A DNA stretch of 64,000 bases from contig JAYJMM010000039.1 of assembly GCA_037349105.1 (NCBI GenBank), positions 992,001 through 1,056,000 on the forward strand, read 5' to 3'. A program made the position numbers and the translations under genes. The stretch is from Limnomonas spitsbergensis (taxonomy: Eukaryota > Chlorophyta > Chlorophyceae > Chlamydomonadales). This document shows, piece after piece, positions 33,021 through 44,400 of this stretch (position 1 is the stretch's first letter; every line of letters starts with the position of its first letter). Below the pieces are notes generated by a model that searched no databases, was not told the origin of the DNA, and saw nothing but the letters and a program-made list of their open reading frames with translations.

Positions 33021-36000
33021 CTATTGCCGCTCAACCCTGCGCCTCCGGCTGGGGCGCTCCGTTTCCGAGTCCTCATCAACGGTAGCATCCGCGCCACTTT
33101 CTGCGCCGCAATCAGGCTCGGCCTCGCCTGGCCTCACGCCCCGCTCCGCCTGCCGCCAGGTCTGCTGAGCACGCACCCCCCCATGAGAGCCAGGCAGACA
33201 GGCACCAGGGGGCCTGCCCCTGGCCCTACAGCTGGCATCCCTCGCCGCCGCCACCTCCTCCTTGGGCTTGCCGCGTCCTGTCGCAGGCCCATCCGCAGCG
33301 CCTGCAACCGCACTCTCCCCTAGTCCACTCCCGCTCCTGACTGCACACCCTCTGCTCCTCCCGCCGCTGCCTCTCCGCTGCCCCACCTCCACAGCTGCCC
33401 CGCCCCCACACCTCCCAGCATCAGCCTGCTCAGCTGCTCCGCTCCTGCAGCCAGCACAAGCCCCCCCTGATCCCGCCCCGCCGCTGCTGTTCGCCAGGCG
33501 CTCCGCCCCCGCCCGCCCGCCTCCGCTGCTGGCACCTCTCCCCGCTCCCAGAATCTCACAGCACCCTCCTCCCTGAGACAACCTGCCCTCGTTACGTGCG
33601 CCTCCTCCAGTCCCTCTCCCCGCCCTGTCGCTGGCAGACTCGGTTCCCTGCCGCCTGTCCATGCCGGCTGCTCCACCCTCTCCCGCCGCCAGGCCCCTCA
33701 CCCTGCCGTCTCTTCCCCCCGTGGCACCTCTCCTGATGCTAGTACGGCCGCCTCCCCTAGGCGAACGACCCACGCATCGCCCTGCATGGCCCCCTCCCGT
33801 TGACACCCTACCGGCACTGCTGGCGTCTGCTGCTGTGACTGGCCCTTGACCATTGCGGGAGCCAGAGCCCGCGCGCCCATGGGAAGAGGAACTGGCCTTG
33901 GCGGCATGTACAGCTGCCTGTTGCAGAGCCTGAGGGCGAGTGCGAGGAAAGTGTGGACAATTGGGAGAGAATGAGCGCTTAGGAGTGCGTGAACGAGGAG
34001 GAGGGTGTGAGCTGATCAAGGGTGTATGAAGAATTGGGAGGGCATGAACGATGAGAGGGGTTTGAGAGATCGAGAGGGTGTGAACGCCAACACACTGGGT
34101 GCACCATACAAGTGCAAATGCTGGGAGGTGTGATTCCAAGTATGAAGCATCCAATCCTAACCTCGCGGCTTGGCAGCCTTGGGAACAGGCTTGGCAGCCT
34201 TGGAAACAGGCTTGGTAGCCTTGGAAACAGGCTTGGTAGCCTTGGAAACAGGCTTGGTAGCCTTGGAAACAGGCTTGGTAGCCTTGGAAACAGGCTTGGT
34301 AGCCTTGGAAACAGGCTTGGTAGCCTTGGAAACAGGTTCATCGGATACTAACAGTGTTGGGCGATTTACACTCCTGACGGTCGGCTGTTTGACGGTGCGG
34401 CAACAGCGTTCTTTCTCCGGCTGCCAGTCCACCTTCGGCAGGCCAACAAAGGCCCGATTGAGACCAAACCAGGACTGGCCTGCAACTGGTGCCTGAGGTA
34501 GTTTGGCTGTCCACGACTGGGGTCCCTGGCTAGAGGCCATAGCGTAGCTGACAAGTCATGGAAAAGTAAAAACTGTGCCACAAACGTTGTACGGTTCTTT
34601 AGTCAACATAATACTGTTTTACGCTGTAACACGCCGTCTTACGTTACACCCGATTCACTTTTGCAGTGATAGAGCCCAACACTGGTAACCAGAGGTCTCT
34701 GCTGGTAACTAAACGTTCTGTGCACCTACTGGACCTCCAGCTAGAGCACCACCTTCATCTGGTGTGAATACTTGAGACGTGATGTCTACACACAGCCTAC
34801 AAAACGGAGTAAGCAAGTCCACAGGAATCTATCCACGGTCATAAAGCGCCAGCAAGAGCATCACCTTCATCTGGTGTAACTACTTAAGACATGATGTCTA
34901 CACACAGACTTGAAAAACGAGTCCACCCAAATCTGTCCACACTCCACACCTGAGCCTGTTTCATGTGCAGCATCTCATCAGCCAACTCAGCCGCATGCGC
35001 CTTCTGGTTTTGAGCGGCCAAAGCCTCCTCCTGCGGAGCACAAAGACGTGCGAGGGGGGTCAGGGGATTTAGCCATGAGTTCCCTTTTACCGCCCGGCTG
35101 GACCGGTGGCAGTCCTAAACCCTAAATCTGTGTCGTTTGTGAAACATTTGTGTCATGGACCATTGGTGAAAACCGTTGAGCACCTGCCTCCTGCGTGAAG
35201 CATTTTTGGAAACCTCTAAGCACTGTTTTGTCTGTCAAACATTTGTGAGCTGTGTGAACGACATGTGTGCAATCCCAGCGCACCTGAGCCTCATAGTCCT
35301 GGACATGTGTGCAATCCCAGCGCACCTGAGCCTCATAGTCCAGGACATGTGTGCAATCCCAGCGCACCTGAGCCTCATAGTCCTGGACATGTGTGCAATC
35401 CCAGCGCACCTGAGCCTCATAGTCCAGGACATGTGTGCAATCCCAGCGCACCAGAGCCTCATAGTCCAGGACATGTGTGCAATCCCAGCGCACCTGAGCC
35501 TCATAGTCCAGGACATGTGTGCAATTCCAGCGCACCTGAGCCTCATAGTCCAGGACATGTGTGCAATCCCAGCGCACCTGAGCCTCATAGTCCAGGACAT
35601 GTGTGCAATCCCAGCGCACCTGAGCCTCATAGTCCTGGACATGTGTGCAATCCCAGCGCACCTGAGCCTCATAGTCCAGGACATGTGTGCAATCCCAGCG
35701 CACCTGAGCCTCATAGTCCAGGACATGTGTGCAATCCCAGCGCACCTGAGCCTCATAGTCCAGGACATGTGTGCAATCCCAGCGCACCTGAGCCTCATAG
35801 TCCTGGACATGTGTGCCATCCCAGCGCACCTGAGCCTCATAGTCCAGGACATTGCCGTACAAGGCTTGCATCAGGAAGTCAAACTTGGGGTCCTGTTTTC
35901 AAGTTGGAGGCAAGGGGGAGGTGCTGGTCACTGGGGGGGAGGCAGTGCGAGGAACATGTCACTCATGAGCACCATTCCCCTCTTCGTTGTCCCCCTCTAA

Positions 36001-39000
36001 TTTCCCCCCTCTTCATTGCCCCCCTCTGTTTGTCCCCTCTTCGGTGCACCCCTCTGCTTTGTCCCCAGCTCTTCATTCCCCCCCTCTGTTTTGCCCTCAT
36101 CTGTTTTGATCCCCAGCTCCTCATTTCCCCCCTCTATTTTGCCCTCATCTGTTTAATTCCCCAGCTCTTCATTCCCCCCTCTGTTTTGCCGCCATCCGCC
36201 TTATCCTACGCATCGAAATACCTGTTTGGCTGCTCTGCGGCTGGGCATATGAGCACGGCACACAGGACATTCCCGAACGTCTGGCTTCCTGCATGCAACA
36301 CAGGGATGCAAGATCAGGATATAGATCCAAAGGCAGGCATCACAGAAGGCAGGATCAGGATCTAGATCCAGAGGCAGGCAGAGGCAGGTGGGATCTGGTC
36401 TGAAGCATGGTGGACGGTCGGAATGGTTACAGGTCAGAAATGGGTAAAAACCATTACCGAAACCCCATGACTTGATACAGGGCATGACCGAAACCCCATG
36501 ATTTGATACAGGGCATGACCGAAACCCCATGATCTGATACAGGGCATGACCGAAACCCCATGATCTGATACAGGGCATGACCGAAACCCCATGATCTGAT
36601 ACAGGGCATGACCGAAACCCCATGATTTGATACAGGGCATGACCGAAACCCCATGATCTGATACAGGGCATGACCGAAACCCCATGATTTGATACAGGGC
36701 ATGACCGAAACCCCATGATCTGATACAGGGCATGACCGAAACCCCATGATCTGATACAGGGCATGACCGAAACCCCATGACTTGATACAGGGCATGACCG
36801 AAACCCCATGATTTGATACAGGGCATGACCGAAACCCCATGATCTGATACAGGGCATGACCGAAACCCCATGATCTGATACAGGGCATGACCGAAACCCC
36901 ATGATTTGATACAGGGCATGACCGAAACCCCATGATCTGATACAGGGCATGACCGAAACCCCATGATCTGATACAGGGCATGACCGAAACCCCATGATTT
37001 GATACAGGGCATGACCGAAACCCCATGACTTGATACAGGGCATGACCGAAACCCCATGATTTGATACAGGGCATGACCGAAACCCCATGATCTGATACAG
37101 GGCATGACCGAAACCCCATGATCTGATACAGGGCATGACCGAAACCCCATGACTTGATACAGGGCATGACCGAAACCCCATGATTTGATACAGGGCATGA
37201 CCGAAACCCCATGACTTGATACAGGGCATGACCGAAACCCCATGATCTGATACAGGGCATGACCGAAACCCCATGATCTGATACAGGGCATGACCGAAAC
37301 CCCATGATTTGATACAGGGCATGACCGAAACCCCATGACTTGATACAGGGCATGACCGAAACCCCATGATTTGATACAGGGCATGACCGAAACCCCATGA
37401 TTTGATACAGGGCATGACCGAAACCCCATGATTTGATACAGGGCATGACCGAAACCCCATGATTTGATACAGGGCATGACCGAAACCCCATGATTTGATA
37501 CAGGGCATGACCGAAACCCCATGACTTGATACAGGGCATAACCGAAACCCCATGACTTGATACAGGGCATGACCGAAACCCCATGACTTGATACAGGGCA
37601 TGACCGAAACCCCATGACTTGATACAGGGCATGACCGAAACCCCATGACTTGATACAGGGCATGACCGAAACCCCATGATTTGATACAGGGCATGACCGA
37701 AACCCCATGATTTGATACAGGGCATGACCGAAACCCCATGATCTAGAGGGAGGCTAGGAAGAGGTCGGAAGCATGGGACGTCCATCCCTGCCACACACAT
37801 GTTCTGGCTTCAGTGCATGGGCCTGGACGCCTGGTCCACGCGCTGTGCAGACGTATTTACGATCAAGCAATGCCACTCCTCTGAGTCCTAACACGTAGCT
37901 CTAGATACAATGTGCTGCATCATGGCGCTTCAGGTGCACGTCAGGCACCCTGCGCACCTTCCAGGTATCTTCAGCCACACTTCAGCTACAATATACTGCA
38001 TCATCGCCCTTCAAGCACACGTCAGGCACCCTGCGCACCTTCCGGGTATCTCCAGCAACACTTCAGCTACAATGTACTGCATCATGGCGCTTCATGTACA
38101 CGTCAGACACCCTGCGCACCTTCCGGGTATCTCCAGCCTCATGCAATGGTCGATGCATTCTGCGCAGTAGCGGTGTCCGCAGACGCTGGACACTCTGGCC
38201 CGCTTTATTTTGCCTGGCACGCAAGCGATGGGCAGGGCGGCAGTCTCAAACGGCGGCGCAGGCGCTTCGAGGTGGCAGGGGCGTGTAACAAGTACAGGGG
38301 ATACAGAGGCCGATGCGGAGACCATGCAGCGAAGGCCCCAGTAGGAATGCAAATGTCCCCAGAGGGATCGGCCTTGATAGCAAGCGGGATTTGAAGGTAC
38401 CGATGTTACTTTACGTGTGCACAGGTTGGAAGAAGAACTTGAAGCGAGCAGGTCCCATACTTAACAGCAGTGGCATACTGGCATGAATGCCAACAGATAG
38501 GGTGCAGCCGGGGGTTTTGGACGCCATGCAAATTGATTGGGAAAAAGGAGCTGGCACTACTGGCACTCCGTCCTGTGCGGAGCTCACCGTAGCAAATGGG
38601 ACATTGGGTCTCTTCATCAAGACAGTTGAGATCCACAGATACGGTCCTTTTATGCATGGGGCAGGAAATTGCTGAAGTAGAGCAGTAGAGAGCAGGTCAA
38701 GAGCAAGCATGGTAGAAGTGCATTCCAGCCTATGTTCAAGAGGCATTGCTTAATGCGACAGCAAGTAAGCCCCAAATGTGTTGAAGCATGCTGAAGTTTG
38801 ATAGTTTTCCGTGTCGGAACGAGGTATCGGTAGGCAAGTTCGTGCAACGCCCAGGGCGAGGTTGTCGAGAAAGCAGGCTGTGAAATAATGGATGACAGAA
38901 AGGGAATCATCGCCCATCTACCTGCCCTCTTCGAACCAGACACTGGCGTCGAATTGTCTGGCTATGTCTTGTATGCTCGGCTCCGGTAGTTCTTGCTGCT

Positions 39001-39046
39001 TCCGGAAGGTCTTCGACCCGTGGCTTATTTGACTGGCGAGTAACAT
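33021..39046 (-). CDS. RING1-like (PRC1-type) RING E3 ubiquitin ligase, 7 exons
   Basis: Exons (minus strand): 38922-39046, 38588-38646, 38120-38213, 36222-36288, 35830-35892, 34950-35030, 33021-33929; phases agree, 465 aa. The C3HC4 RING is split over three exons: C57, C60, C73, H75, C78, C81, C100, C103. The context QCPICYGKIKRARVSSVCGH, YCAECIDHCMRLE, ECPVCRAHMPSRRAAKQ, DPKFDFLMQALYG is the RING1/Ring1B pattern (CPICLGxIKKTR, CxHRFCxxCIxxxMR, SRRSLRxDPNFDALI). That family monoubiquitinates H2A in Polycomb complex 1. The loop before the last Cys pair is about seven residues longer than in plant RING1, at an intron border. Exon 7 encodes Gly/Ala/Ser/Arg-rich sequence ending in an acidic then basic tail; no RAWUL domain is visible. 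The exon 1-2 junction (acceptor CATAAAAG) is the weakest call. Confidence 0.85.
34164..34338. repeat. 21-bp minisatellite (8 copies) in RING1-like intron 6
   Basis: Unit 'ttggtagccttggaaacagg' plus 'c'. The minus strand reads as a KPVSKAT repeat (seven residues per unit) inside an open frame 34157-34540 starting MASSQGPQSW. That frame lacks a phase-compatible donor to the next exon, so I treat the array as intronic. Confidence 0.9.
35261..35852 (-). repeat. 42-bp array (14 copies) of RING1-like exon 5 3' edge plus donor
   Basis: Each unit (minus strand) is 'ggactatgaggctcag' followed by 'gtgcgctgggattgcacaca' and 'tgtcct': the last five codons of exon 5 (DYEAQ), the GT donor and the first 26 intron bases. 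The unit nearest exon 5 is the real splice site; the others are near-perfect copies. 42 = 3 x 14, so if a distal donor were used the protein would gain in-frame 14-residue repeats of the type VLDYEAQVRWDCTH. Confidence 0.95.
36452..37744. repeat. 31-bp minisatellite (~42 copies) in RING1-like intron 3
   Basis: Unit 'gaccgaaaccccatgatctg' plus 'atacagggcat', varying mainly at one site (gatctg/gatttg/gacttg). Minus-strand frames of over 400 codons cross it because no frame of the unit contains a stop; they are artefacts. On the transcript strand each unit contains a 'ctgtatcag' acceptor-like string. Confidence 0.96.
37905..38145 (-). repeat. 81-bp array (3 copies) of RING1-like exon 3 3' edge plus donor
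   Basis: On the minus strand 'gagatacccggaaggtgcgc' (exon 3 end and donor AAG|GTGCGC) followed by 'agggtgtctgacgtg' occurs at the true boundary near 38120 and again near 38039 and 37958, with a nearly constant 81-bp period. The GT donor is intact in all three. Confidence 0.92.
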
Positions 39047-39569
39047 TAGGCAATCACATATATCTTACATGTAGAAATTGGATTATGGCCAGGAGCACAA
39101 GACAGTCAGCAAGGCATCCCCGGGTAGGTACTGCTTCTGTTAGATTTTAGCGGGTGGAGATCTGGGTGGAGATCCCGATTTGTACCTCTCAGGAGTCAGG
39201 AGTCTGGACCCAAGCTATACTGTGACAAGTGACTCACCCGTTTCAACAATTCAACATCTACCTACATTCAGATGTTGAATAAAAGTGCTCTTAATGCCCC
39301 CTGCCCGGAAGTCCAAAATTGTATTGGATGGTTGCGGGTATTGCGGCAGGTACAGGAAGGATAGGGGACCAACGCTTAGCTGACGTCTTAAGGGGCAAAC
39401 TGATAACGGCAAAGCAACCAGGGCTACCATTTATCTGCTGACATATTGTCAACCTAGATTGAAACTCAGGACGTTTCAGGCGTTAGACAGACGGCAGCGA
39501 AAGGGACTGCGCCAGCCTGGTTCACCGCCTGGGCTGCGGAAAACGTGGCGGTTTGATCGTCGATAGCGG

Positions 39570-40390
39570 TAGAGGGGGGGCATAAGGATTGAGGATTCAA
39601 TGCTGAGTTCAAGAGGGGGGCATCAGGATTGAGGATTCAATGCTGCGTTCAAGAGGGGGGCATCAGGATTGAGGATTGAATGCTGCGTTCAAGAGGGGGG
39701 CATCAGGATTGAGGATTGAATGATGCGTTCAAGAGGGGGGCATCAGGATTGAGGATTGAATGCTGCGTTCAAGAGGGGGGCATCAGGATTGAGGATTGAA
39801 TGCTGCGTTCAAGAGGGGGGCATCAGGATAAGGATTGAATGCTGCGTTCAAGAAGGGGGCATGAGGATTGAGGATTCAATGCTGCGTTCAAGAGGGGGGT
39901 ATAAGGATTGAGGATTCAATGTTGCGTTCAAGAGGGGGGCATCAGGATTGAGGATTGAATGATGCGTTCAAGAGGGGGGCATCAGGATTGAGGATTAAAT
40001 GCTGCGTTCAAGAGGGGGCATCAGGATTGAGGATTGAATGCTGCGTTCAAGACGTGGCATCAGGATTGAGGATTCAATGCTGCGTTCAAGAGGTGGCATC
40101 AGGATTGAGGATTAAATGCTGCGTTCAAAAGGGGGCATCAGGATTGAGGATTCAATGCTGCGTTCAAGAGGGGGCATCAGGATTGAGGATTGAATGCTGC
40201 GTTCAAGTGTTCAAGACGTGGCATCAGGATTGAGGATTGAATGCTGCGTTCAAGAGGGGGCATCAGGATTGAGGATTCAATGCTGCGTTCAAGAGGGGGG
40301 TGTCAGGATTGAGGATTTAATGCTTCCATGCGCTCACTAAGATAGGGCACCAGGATTGAGGATTGAATGTTACGTTCAAGAGGGGGCATG
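39570..40390. repeat. 40-bp minisatellite (~20 copies), intergenic
   Basis: Unit 'gggggcatcaggattgagga' plus 'ttgaatgctgcgttcaagag' with several one- to ten-base length variants. It lies in the shared upstream region of two divergent genes. Confidence 0.93.
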
Positions 40391-40520
40391 AGGAAAGATG
40401 CTGTTTTTGCATACTTGGTCTTAAAATAGTATGAGGCTGGTCGCCCAGCCCTGAAATACCTAACCAGCGTTAACACACAACCAACCCGCTTTACAATTTA
40501 GTGCATTTTGGTCATTTTGT

Positions 40521-40806
40521 ATGCCCCCTTTTTAGTTTCTTCTCTTCTCCCTCCTGATGAGTGGGCGCCCTTGCGGCCAAGCAGGGGTGGGATACGCTTG
40601 CTTTTGTGGACTTTTCTATTTTTATAAGCTTTGTTGAAGGCTAGTCACTAGTGGAACTCAGGTGTCAACCTTGGTCTTCTTTGCCTTCCCGGCCTCTCCT
40701 TTTGTTCCTTTCCCCCCCTCTTCCTTCCAGTTGATTCTTTTCTCCCTTCTGAACAGTTGAGCGCCCACACGGCCGAGCTTTGAGCGGCCCAGAGGTGAAA
40801 CGTCAT
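40521..40806 (+). mobile_element. Dispersed ~290-bp retro-repeat, copy 3
   Basis: Collinear with the copies at 5940-6237 and 12862-13135, starting 'tttagtttcttctcttctcc' and ending 'cccagaggtgaaacgtcat'. No target-site duplication recognised. Confidence 0.75.
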
Positions 40807-41488
40807 AGGCAATTTTAGTTCATGTTCATGTGTGGTTTCACCATGTGGGTAGAACGTACGGATGTGGCTGGTCAACAGTGCGCAGCAGCTGACAGCGTGA
40901 AATTGCAACACAATTGTTGTCGGTTGGAGGCAACTGTTCTACACTCTTTCACGATCGGTCATACATGGCCATGTGGTTTGTACCATGGGGTTCGTACTGA
41001 GGTATGTTCGGGGCAAGAATGTTGGCCGGGGCAACCTGTCGGTGGACGTATTGCGCCCCTCTTCCACCCCAAACCTGGATCTTCACAGTAATTTCGCGCG
41101 GTGCCATCCGCAGTGCCGTGTCTTCTGACAAGAAACGAATAAATCAGCGGTGGTGTATTCATTCCTCAAGTCAGACATGCAGCCGCGTTTTCTTACCCTC
41201 TTGTCTCCCTCCACCGGCACCGTCTGATATGTATCTCTACTAAAAGACGAACTGTGCATGCTAGCTGAGCATTGAATGCAATCTATTGTCTTAGCCCTTT
41301 TCTCGACACGATCGACTGCTCTGTTTCGCTGCTACAGTCTACAACATCGTCACAGGCATCGGATAGAGTCCTGAGACTGCACCTCCCGTGTCCATTCACC
41401 CTGGTGTCCACCTCGCCCATCACAAGTTCTTACGTTCTTACTTCTGTTTCGACCGTTGCCTGACTACCTGCCGGGTGACCACCTCTAC

Positions 41489-44400
41489 ATGAACATGCCT
41501 CCATATTCCAGCGATGCTCATGAGGCCACGGGGGGCGTGGAGTGCCGGCGGGAGAGGCTGATTCAAACATTCCGTTGCAACAACGTGGTTTTGAACACCA
41601 AGCATAGCAGCGAGCGCCAACTGCTCGGCAAGACGATGGCCGTTTTCAATCAGGAAAAAGACCTTGGTGGGTAACGTTATGTCGTAATGGCGTCATGAGT
41701 CATCACGTCTGCCGTTGCATGCATGCGTTTCAGACTTTTAGAGCTGCGAGGTATCACCAGATGGTACGGTGGCGGTGTGCAATGTGCATGCGTAACGTGA
41801 TGGCATTCCATCCGAGGCGAAACATGTACCGTATACAAACAGCTACAGCAGGAAGTATAAACTTTCCATATACAAGAGTATACATCAGAGCATATGGAGC
41901 ATATACTGATATACGGTACCGTATCAGGTTTGGCGCTGATAGTAGCTGATAGTAGATGTCGATAGTAAGAACTGATGCGCTACTGATAGATTCAAAGTTT
42001 TAAACACTCCTGCTGCCAACCCCCAAGGTAAGCGCAAGTTGCAGCCTAGCAGCCTAGTAGACAGCCCTAATCACTGCAGTCTCTGACACCCCTTCATTGG
42101 CTGTACCCCCTGCTGCCCCACATCACTGCAGGTGGAGAAGGCGTCATGTACATGCAGGCAGGCAGAGCCACAGGGTATTGGTGGGTTTCTCATTAAATCA
42201 TAGCAAAGCTTACCCGGAAGGGTTCATTGCCAGCAAATCTAGTATCAGGATGCTTCAGCTACATTCAGCTGCTGCATCATAGCGACACTGCCTACGACCG
42301 TACACACCGTGCGTGGCTGGTGCAGCATCATAGCAGGGCATGGCCCGATGAGCCCTGCTGTACTGCATGGTATCCAAGCAGTACCGGTATCGAAGCACAC
42401 TATCCTGGAGCTTCTTAGTCTTCATCCCTCACCCTCCCTTAATCCGTCACCCTCCCTGCCTCTTCCTTAAGAGCCAAACCCAGGAGTTTTATGTTTGCTG
42501 ATCCTTATACCACGGTGTTGCTGCTGTACACATTTCCACCGTCAGTTCTGATCTCGATGTACAACAGCGTTCATTGTAGCGAGCCCCATGCCACCTGAGG
42601 CAGGCCGCTGCCAGGCAGCCACCACTCGGCCGATGGGGACGAGACCATAACCGGCATACGGCCGGTGGCCCTGTCAGCAGGCACCTTGCTGCATCAGGCC
42701 CCCACGGCTCGGGGCCATGACGTAGCTGAGCTGCAGTTGAAGCTTCCTAAAAGGAACAGTGTTGCACTCTTTGATGGAATATTTTAATCGGCTGCTGACC
42801 TGGCAGCAGCTTCTGGGGAGGTAACAAGAGACCTGCTGCACGTAGCTTGCCTCCCATTCCACGGCAATCTAGCGTCCAGTCTTAGCAAGTTGCAAGAAAG
42901 AGGGTATGGGCTACGCCTCTTCAGGGGTGTGTGGGTTAAAGGGCACGAAACAGTTTGGGGCGGAAGCTTACTTGGCGGCGTCACGACAGCATACAGAATC
43001 CCTCTGCCCTCCGCACTCACCTATGTTAATTTAAGTGCAAGTCAGAGTACCTTCCGGAGGCTTCTGTGCGGCCATTCCTAAGCTAATTGGGACCAAACCT
43101 TGACCGGCCAGCGGCTGGTGGCCCCCAAAGAAGGCTTTGCAGCACTTAGCCCCACCCTGCCGGCCGTAGGTCGGTTTGTAGCTGAAGTGCAGCTGTCAGA
43201 GCAACCTAAAGTAAACACTGGAACCCACGCACTGCACATCCTGCCTCATCCTTCCAGGCTAATCACCTTGTGCGCATTCCACGGCCGCGCCTTCGCTAGT
43301 TGGCCGATGATGATCTACACTTCCTACGTCGTCACTGTTGTATGCTTCATGATGCAAGTCTACGGGGACTTCATCCACAGGCCAGACAACGCACCCATCT
43401 TCACCGGTCTCCAGGCATCGCTGTCCCTGGTCGGCGTGGCGCTCTTCTTTCTGCAGGTGAAGTATAATAAAATATCAACAGTGTGTTGGGGCACGAATTA
43501 GGAACCGCCTTTTCGGCCGTAGCACTGGGTAGGCTAGCCTAGCTCTGGCGAGGCTACCCAGCTAGGGCTGGGGCTAGGGCTAGGGCTAGGCCCTAGCTAG
43601 ATAGCCTATCTTTCTAGCAGACTAGCCCTAACCTAGCTGGGTACCTTAGCCCTGGTAGCTTGGCTACATTGGGCAGGCTACCATTCTGCAGGCAGAATGA
43701 CATTTGACGAGATGTCAATTGTGACTGGTTGGCGTGGCGCTCTTCTCCTGCAAGTGGTAATGACACTGGTAGTGCCCGTTCTTTAGCGCACTTCCGCTAC
43801 ATCCCCGCATTGGGCAGGGGAGACCTAGAGCAACAAGCCCTGCTGCTTGGGCTTTTGGACTGGGCTGGTCAAGATTAGGGTCCCAGTGGGCCTCTTGGTG
43901 GCCTCAAGGTGTTTTTCCACCAGTGTGGCTCTCATCTGCCTGCCGGTGCAGCATATCAGGCCCAGGTTCGTAGGTAAATTAGTAAATAAGAGGCCCAGGT
44001 GAAGTTTATTAACTCGTAAATAATAAAAGAATAGGCCCAGGGTAAGGGGCCTGTCCCTGGAGGGGTCGGACTAGTCCCCCGACACCCCACCAGCTTATAA
44101 TGCGACCCCCTGGTTGGCGCCTTAGCACACGGAAGAATCGACTGGCGTCCAGGACTTCAGCCATTGAGTAAAAAATGGAGCATCGCTTTTTTCCTGCAGA
44201 TGGGAATGATAATTGATGGGCTAGGGCCCCAAGCCGCGTTGTTTCCTTCACCTCCACGCCCTAATAGGGCGTAGCCTTCTTTCTTTCTTTCTTTCTGATG
44301 GGATATTTCCAGGATATTGCCATATTGTGATGCCGACCGTTGTCAGAGATCAGCTAAGTACACGGCAGCATGCATAATGCAGGCTATTAGTACAGCATGT

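Larger units (their letters stand above)
39047..41488. other. Divergent intergenic region between RING1-like and bestrophin genes
   Basis: The two genes are transcribed away from each other, so both promoters should lie here. It contains a 40-bp array (39570-40390) and copy 3 of the ~290-bp retro-repeat. I see no other gene and no core promoter motif I would defend. Confidence 0.5.

Noticed and set aside
33226..33907. Alternative minus-strand frames over RING1-like exon 7
   Set aside because: Only the 33021-33929 frame joins in phase with exon 6 and runs to a charged C-terminus; the others are GC-rich shadows.
34157..34540. Separate gene encoding a KPVSKAT-repeat protein (start MASSQGPQSW)
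   Set aside because: It lies in RING1-like intron 6, its unique part resembles the dispersed R4 repeat, and no donor joins it in phase to the next exon.
36452..37744. CRISPR-like array of 31-bp repeats
   Set aside because: Units are head to tail with no spacers, in a spliced eukaryotic gene.
36201..37800. Minus-strand frames of 424-512 codons
   Set aside because: 31-bp repeat without stops. Only the last part of one frame overlaps the true RING exon (36222-36288).
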